Assembly (NCBI GenBank): GCA_028726925.1
Contig: JAQYPI010000109.1
Coordinates: forward strand, 1-8,497
DNA from: Caryophanales bacterium
GTDB lineage: Bacteria; Bacillota_I; Bacilli_A; RFN20; CAG-826
Direction of reading: 5' to 3'
DNA: 8,497 nucleotides
Below are positions 6,247 to 8,497 of the stretch, one piece after another. The position numbers and the translations under genes are program-made. Each line of letters opens with the position of its first letter. Positions within the stretch are counted from its first letter, which is position 1. The notes beneath the pieces are model-generated. The model did no database searches, had not been told where the DNA came from, and was given only the letters and a program-made list of their open reading frames with translations.

Positions 6247-6254
6247 GGTTCAGG

Positions 6255-6294
6255 CGCCCCATCGGTTCGTATGCCGAACGGGACGTTTTCTTTT
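6255..6294 (+). terminator. Probable Rho-independent terminator of the lost paralogue
   Basis: GTTCG (6265-6269) and CGAAC (6275-6279) form a stem with a 5-nt loop. Outer CG-CCC and GGG-A-CG arms can extend it across a bulge, and TTTTCTTTT (6286-6294) follows. Its place 8 bp after the stranded stop codon fits a leftover terminator of the disrupted gene. The bulge makes it weaker than the other terminators here. Confidence 0.45.
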
Positions 6295-6335
6295 CCCCAC
6301 ATCCCGGGATTCCGGTTTCAATGAAAATGCTAACA

Positions 6336-6422
6336 AGTTCTAAAGAGTTCTAAAACTTTGAGAAAGTTCTAAATAGTTCTAAATCTTTTAAAAAGTTCTA
6401 AAGAGTTCTAAAATATTGGAGG
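6336..6422. repeat. Three tandem 29-bp repeats, each a pair of AGTTCTAAA boxes
   Basis: AGTTCTAAA occurs six times, at 6336, 6346, 6365, 6375, 6394 and 6404. The boxes come in pairs 10 bp apart (AGTTCTAAAGAGTTCTAAA, with T for G in the middle pair), and the pairs recur every 29 bp. The last unit runs into the ribosome binding site GGAGGAGG (6418-6425) of the ATPase gene at 6433. One-turn spacing inside a pair and near three-turn spacing between pairs suggest a protein-binding array on one DNA face. Binding and regulation are inferred. Confidence 0.85.
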
Positions 6423-6432
6423 AGGAAGAACC

Positions 6433-7470
6433 ATGACGAATCCTTTTGTCACCACGTTTGGCATTGAGCCGCAAAACTATATCAGGAGAAACGAGGAGTC
6501 CGAGAAAATCATTTCCGAGTTTTCAAGCGAGTCGCCCTCGAATTATGTCTACATCATCACGGGTCTTCGCGGAAGCGGGAAAACGGTCCTCATGTCCGCA
6601 ATTGCGAATCATTTCATGGACGAAAAGGATTGGATCGTCGTCGACCCAGGGCCAAAAGACAATATCTTGGAGAACGTCGCTTCCGAGATCTTTGAGACCG
6701 GGAAAATGAAGCACCTGTTTTTGAAGGGCGAGTTCAGCTTTTCTTTCCATGGTCTCACGTTTTCCATCGAGGGGAACGAACCCGTCTCTTCGGTGAATAC
6801 GTTGCTCAAGAAGATGTTGCAAATCATCAAAAAACGGGGCAAACGGGTTCTCATCACCATCGATGAGGTCGACAACAGCCCGCAAATGAAGCACTTTATC
6901 CAAGCGTACCAATCCTTGATTCGTCTCGGATATCCGGTCATGCTCCTGATGACGGGGCTTTATGCAAACGTCTCAAAATTGCAAGAAGACAAATCCTTGA
7001 CCTTCCTTTATCGCGCCCCAAAAATTCGTCTGGAATCCCTCAACATCGCGGCAATCGCCTCCTCGTATCGGGAATATCTGGGCGTTGCTTTCGAACAATC
7101 GGTGTCCCTTGCGCAAATGACGAAAGGCTACGCTTACGCTTATCAGGTTCTTGGGTACCTTCTTTATCCGTCCACGTCGAAAGAAGTCGATGAAAAAATT
7201 CTTCGAGAATATGACCAATACTTGGCAGATTACGTCTATGACAAACTCTACTCGGAACTGTCTCAAACAGAGCAGATTATCGTATGCGCATTCGAAGGAA
7301 ACGGGCCAATGAAGCTCGCAAACTTGAGTGAGAAAAGCGGAATCGAAGTCAAAAAACTGAGCGTTTACCGGGATCGTTTGATCAAGAAAGGCGTGCTCTT
7401 TTCTCCTGCATACGGGTTCATGGAATTCACTTTACCTCGATTCTACGAATATCTTGCGATCAAGCGATAG
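6433..7470 (+). CDS. AAA family ATPase with C-terminal winged-helix-like domain (Orc/STAND-like)
   Basis: P-loop ATPase of 345 residues, similar in layout to the bacterial 'ATP-binding protein' families with an AAA_16/Orc-Cdc6-like core; exact family and function are not recognised. The N-terminal NPFVTTFGIEPQNYIRRNEE leads into Walker A GLRGSGKT (44-51). Walker B is RVLITIDEVD (137-146, Asp144/Glu145) and a sensor-1-like LLMTGLY lies at 171-177. A lid region follows (about 200-245, with LGVAF and MTKGYAYAYQVLGY). The C-terminal 70 residues (SQTEQIIVCAFEG to the end) look like a winged helix, with AN-LSEKSGIEVKKLSVYRDRLIKKGVL cut as LSEKSGIEV...RDRLIKKGVL. Such a domain could bind the repeats upstream. 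The start has GGAGGAGG 7 nt before it. Composition looks more A+T-rich than the flanking genes. No partner gene is adjacent on the same strand. Confidence 0.88.
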   Translation: MTNPFVTTFGIEPQNYIRRNEESEKIISEFSSESPSNYVYIITGLRGSGKTVLMSAIANHFMDEKDWIVVDPGPKDNILENVASEIFETGKMKHLFLKGEFSFSFHGLTFSIEGNEPVSSVNTLLKKMLQIIKKRGKRVLITIDEVDNSPQMKHFIQAYQSLIRLGYPVMLLMTGLYANVSKLQEDKSLTFLYRAPKIRLESLNIAAIASSYREYLGVAFEQSVSLAQMTKGYAYAYQVLGYLLYPSTSKEVDEKILREYDQYLADYVYDKLYSELSQTEQIIVCAFEGNGPMKLANLSEKSGIEVKKLSVYRDRLIKKGVLFSPAYGFMEFTLPRFYEYLAIKR

Positions 7471-7616
7471 GAAAACGCATCTCCTCGCGGGAGCTTATCG
7501 TCGAGCAACGACGCATGATGTTGCGTTTCTGCAACGTCTTTCGCCCCTTTTCGCATTCTTCCAATCTAGACGTGATTCTCAATCATGGTTGGAATTCGAA
7601 AACCAAAGGAATTCGG
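7471..7616. other. Convergent intergenic region, weak hairpins only
   Basis: No gene is supported between the AAA ATPase and the coaD terminator. Short inverted repeats are CTCC/GGAG near 7482-7494, CGTCG/CGACG (7499-7513) and GTTGC/GCAAC (about 7520-7535); the last precedes a C- and T-rich stretch and may weakly end the ATPase transcript. Nothing else was recognised. Confidence 0.35.
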
Positions 7617-7657
7617 AGAAAAGAAAACCCGTTCTTTCTGACAAGGAAAGGACGGGT
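7617..7657 (-). terminator. Rho-independent terminator of the rsmD-coaD operon
   Basis: On the minus strand ACCCGTCCTTTC pairs with GAAAGAACGGGT (7646-7657 with 7627-7638), a 12-bp stem with a single C-A mismatch and a 7-nt loop. The T-rich run TTTCTTTT follows on that strand (plus-strand A-rich 7617-7626). It starts 16 bp after the coaD stop codon, as expected for the operon end. Confidence 0.8.
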
Positions 7658-7673
7658 CAAGGAAGATATAAGC

Positions 7674-8156
7674 TTATTTCTTCTTCCGGGACGTGTAATG
7701 CCGCGCGACGACTTCCGGCACCAAAGGAGAGATATCGACCCCCGAGGCTTCCATCTCGTTGATCGCGCTAGAAGAGATGAACGCGGTATCCGACCCGGAC
7801 ATGAAGAACACCATGTCCACCCCCGGCCCGGCGAAGCGGTTCGCCGCGGCGAGCTGGAATTCGTATTCGAAATCCGTGACGGCCCGCAACCCGCGGATGA
7901 TGTGATGGCTGCCGTGGCTCAAGCAGTAATCGACGGTGAGGCCGTCGGTCGCGTCCACGGTCACGCGGTCCATGTCCTTGACCGCCTCTTTCATCATCGC
8001 GAGCCTCTCCTCAATGGGAAAGACGCTTTTCTTGCGCGGGTTGACCGCGAGCAGGAGGATGACGCGGTCAAAGACCTCGAGGCTGCGGCGCAAAACGTCC
8101 ATGTGCCCATTCGTGATGGGGTCGAATGACCCGGGGTAAACGCCGATCTTCTCCAT
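7674..8156 (-). CDS. coaD: Phosphopantetheine adenylyltransferase
   Basis: Catalyses the fourth step of coenzyme A biosynthesis: ATP plus 4'-phosphopantetheine to dephospho-CoA and pyrophosphate, in the cytoplasm. The 160 residues match the usual length. The nucleotidyltransferase signature GSFDPITNGH (9-18) carries the T/HxGH motif. The product also shows NPRKKSVFP, the substrate-loop RGLRAVTDFEYEFQ (about 88-101) and ISSSAINEM (about 127-135), all typical of bacterial CoaD. The start ATG at 8156 lies one nucleotide after the rsmD stop codon, and its ribosome binding site AAAGG lies inside the end of rsmD, so translation of the two genes is probably coupled. The rsmD-coaD order is common across Bacillota. 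Confidence 0.98.
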   Translation of the reverse strand: MEKIGVYPGSFDPITNGHMDVLRRSLEVFDRVILLLAVNPRKKSVFPIEERLAMMKEAVKDMDRVTVDATDGLTVDYCLSHGSHHIIRGLRAVTDFEYEFQLAAANRFAGPGVDMVFFMSGSDTAFISSSAINEMEASGVDISPLVPEVVARHYTSRKKK

Positions 8157-8157
8157 A

Positions 8158-8496
8158 TCAAACCTTTCTTATATAGGATACGCGCGTGTAGCCGTATCGC
8201 TTTTCCTTCGCGATCTCGAATCCATCGGGAATCGATGGGGTGTCCCCCTCGAATTCGATGAGGATATGCGCATCGTCCTTCAAAAGCCCCTTGCCGTCGA
8301 GCAATCGCAAGGCTTCCCCGTAGGCTTCTTTCATCGCGTACGGGGGGTCGAGGAAGACGACATCGAGGGGCTCCTCGATGCGCGCGATAGCCTCGCGGTA
8401 GTCAAAGGGAAGAACGACGCCCCTTGTTTCCTTGAGGCTCGCGAGGTTCCGTTTGATGACGCCATGGGTGTCCTTTTCGATGAAATACGCTTTCTT
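8158..8496 (-). CDS. rsmD: 16S rRNA (guanine(966)-N2)-methyltransferase RsmD, C-terminal part (partial)
   Basis: SAM-dependent methyltransferase that modifies G966 (E. coli numbering) of 16S rRNA in the small ribosomal subunit. The open frame enters from the window end as KKAYFIEKD, the acidic SAM-binding strand. It continues through VIKRNLASL and contains the catalytic motif FLDPPYAMKEAYGEAL, with DPPY characteristic of N2-guanine methyltransferases. It ends at HILIEFEG...EKRYGYTRVSYIRKV and TGA (8158-8160). About 113 residues are visible of a usual 180-190; the missing part is the N-terminus with the SAM-binding glycine motif, beyond position 8497. It is the upstream gene of an operon with coaD and overlaps its ribosome binding site. 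Confidence 0.95.
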   Translation of the reverse strand, partial: KKAYFIEKDTHGVIKRNLASLKETRGVVLPFDYREAIARIEEPLDVVFLDPPYAMKEAYGEALRLLDGKGLLKDDAHILIEFEGDTPSIPDGFEIAKEKRYGYTRVSYIRKV

Positions 8497-8497
8497 C

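Noticed and set aside
6336..6422. CRISPR array
   Set aside because: The 29-bp period is the repeat itself with only about 10 variable bases between 19-bp units. There are no spacers of usual length and no cas genes.
4098..7470. The two ATPases as a single toxin-antitoxin or two-gene defence operon
   Set aside because: They are on opposite strands, separated by an IS remnant, with different upstream repeats. Nothing in the sequence ties them into one operon.
7515..8129. Plus-strand ORF opposite coaD
   Set aside because: Antisense to the well-supported coaD frame, with no recognisable motifs and no ribosome binding site.

Overview
The window reads as the chromosome of a fairly GC-rich Bacillota bacterium, probably an uncultured, host-associated member of Bacilli. 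That placement is an inference from a YitT-family membrane protein, a rsmD-coaD operon, strong GGAGG-type ribosome binding sites, compact Rho-independent terminators and the standard code with TGA used as stop. No rRNA or tRNA gene and no CRISPR array was seen.

Layout. Positions 2-1138 (+) carry the C-terminal part of a hybrid sensor histidine kinase with a receiver domain. A short bidirectional terminator separates it from a convergent YitT/DUF2179 membrane protein (1178-2233, -). A divergent intergenic region with a 16-bp perfect palindrome and a good sigma-70-like promoter precedes a single-pass membrane protein of unknown function (2409-3335, +). Next comes a small gene that resembles the PgeF/YfiH laccase-domain family but lacks its metal-binding residues (3386-3940, +).

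Positions 3941-7470 are an accessory segment. It holds an AAA_14/DUF4143 ATPase (4098-5444, -), a truncated and frameshifted IS256-family transposase remnant (about 5491-6182, -), a stranded second copy of the C-terminus of the laccase-like gene (6184-6246, +), and a second, unrelated AAA ATPase (6433-7470, +). The two ATPase genes look richer in A+T than the genes on either side. Each is preceded by its own array of tandem direct repeats ending next to the ribosome binding site: a 33-bp period for the first and a 29-bp period made of paired 9-mers for the second. These arrays are the most unusual structure in the window.

Beyond an intergenic stretch and a minus-strand terminator, the housekeeping pair coaD (7674-8156, -) and rsmD (8158-8496, -, cut by the window end) closes the window.

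How the genes fit together. The flanks are ordinary chromosome: signalling, membrane, CoA biosynthesis and 16S rRNA methylation. The middle looks like an insertion hotspot that disrupted a paralogue of the laccase-like gene. The ATPases are probably solitary, self-regulated accessory genes. Whether they act together or in defence cannot be decided from the sequence alone.
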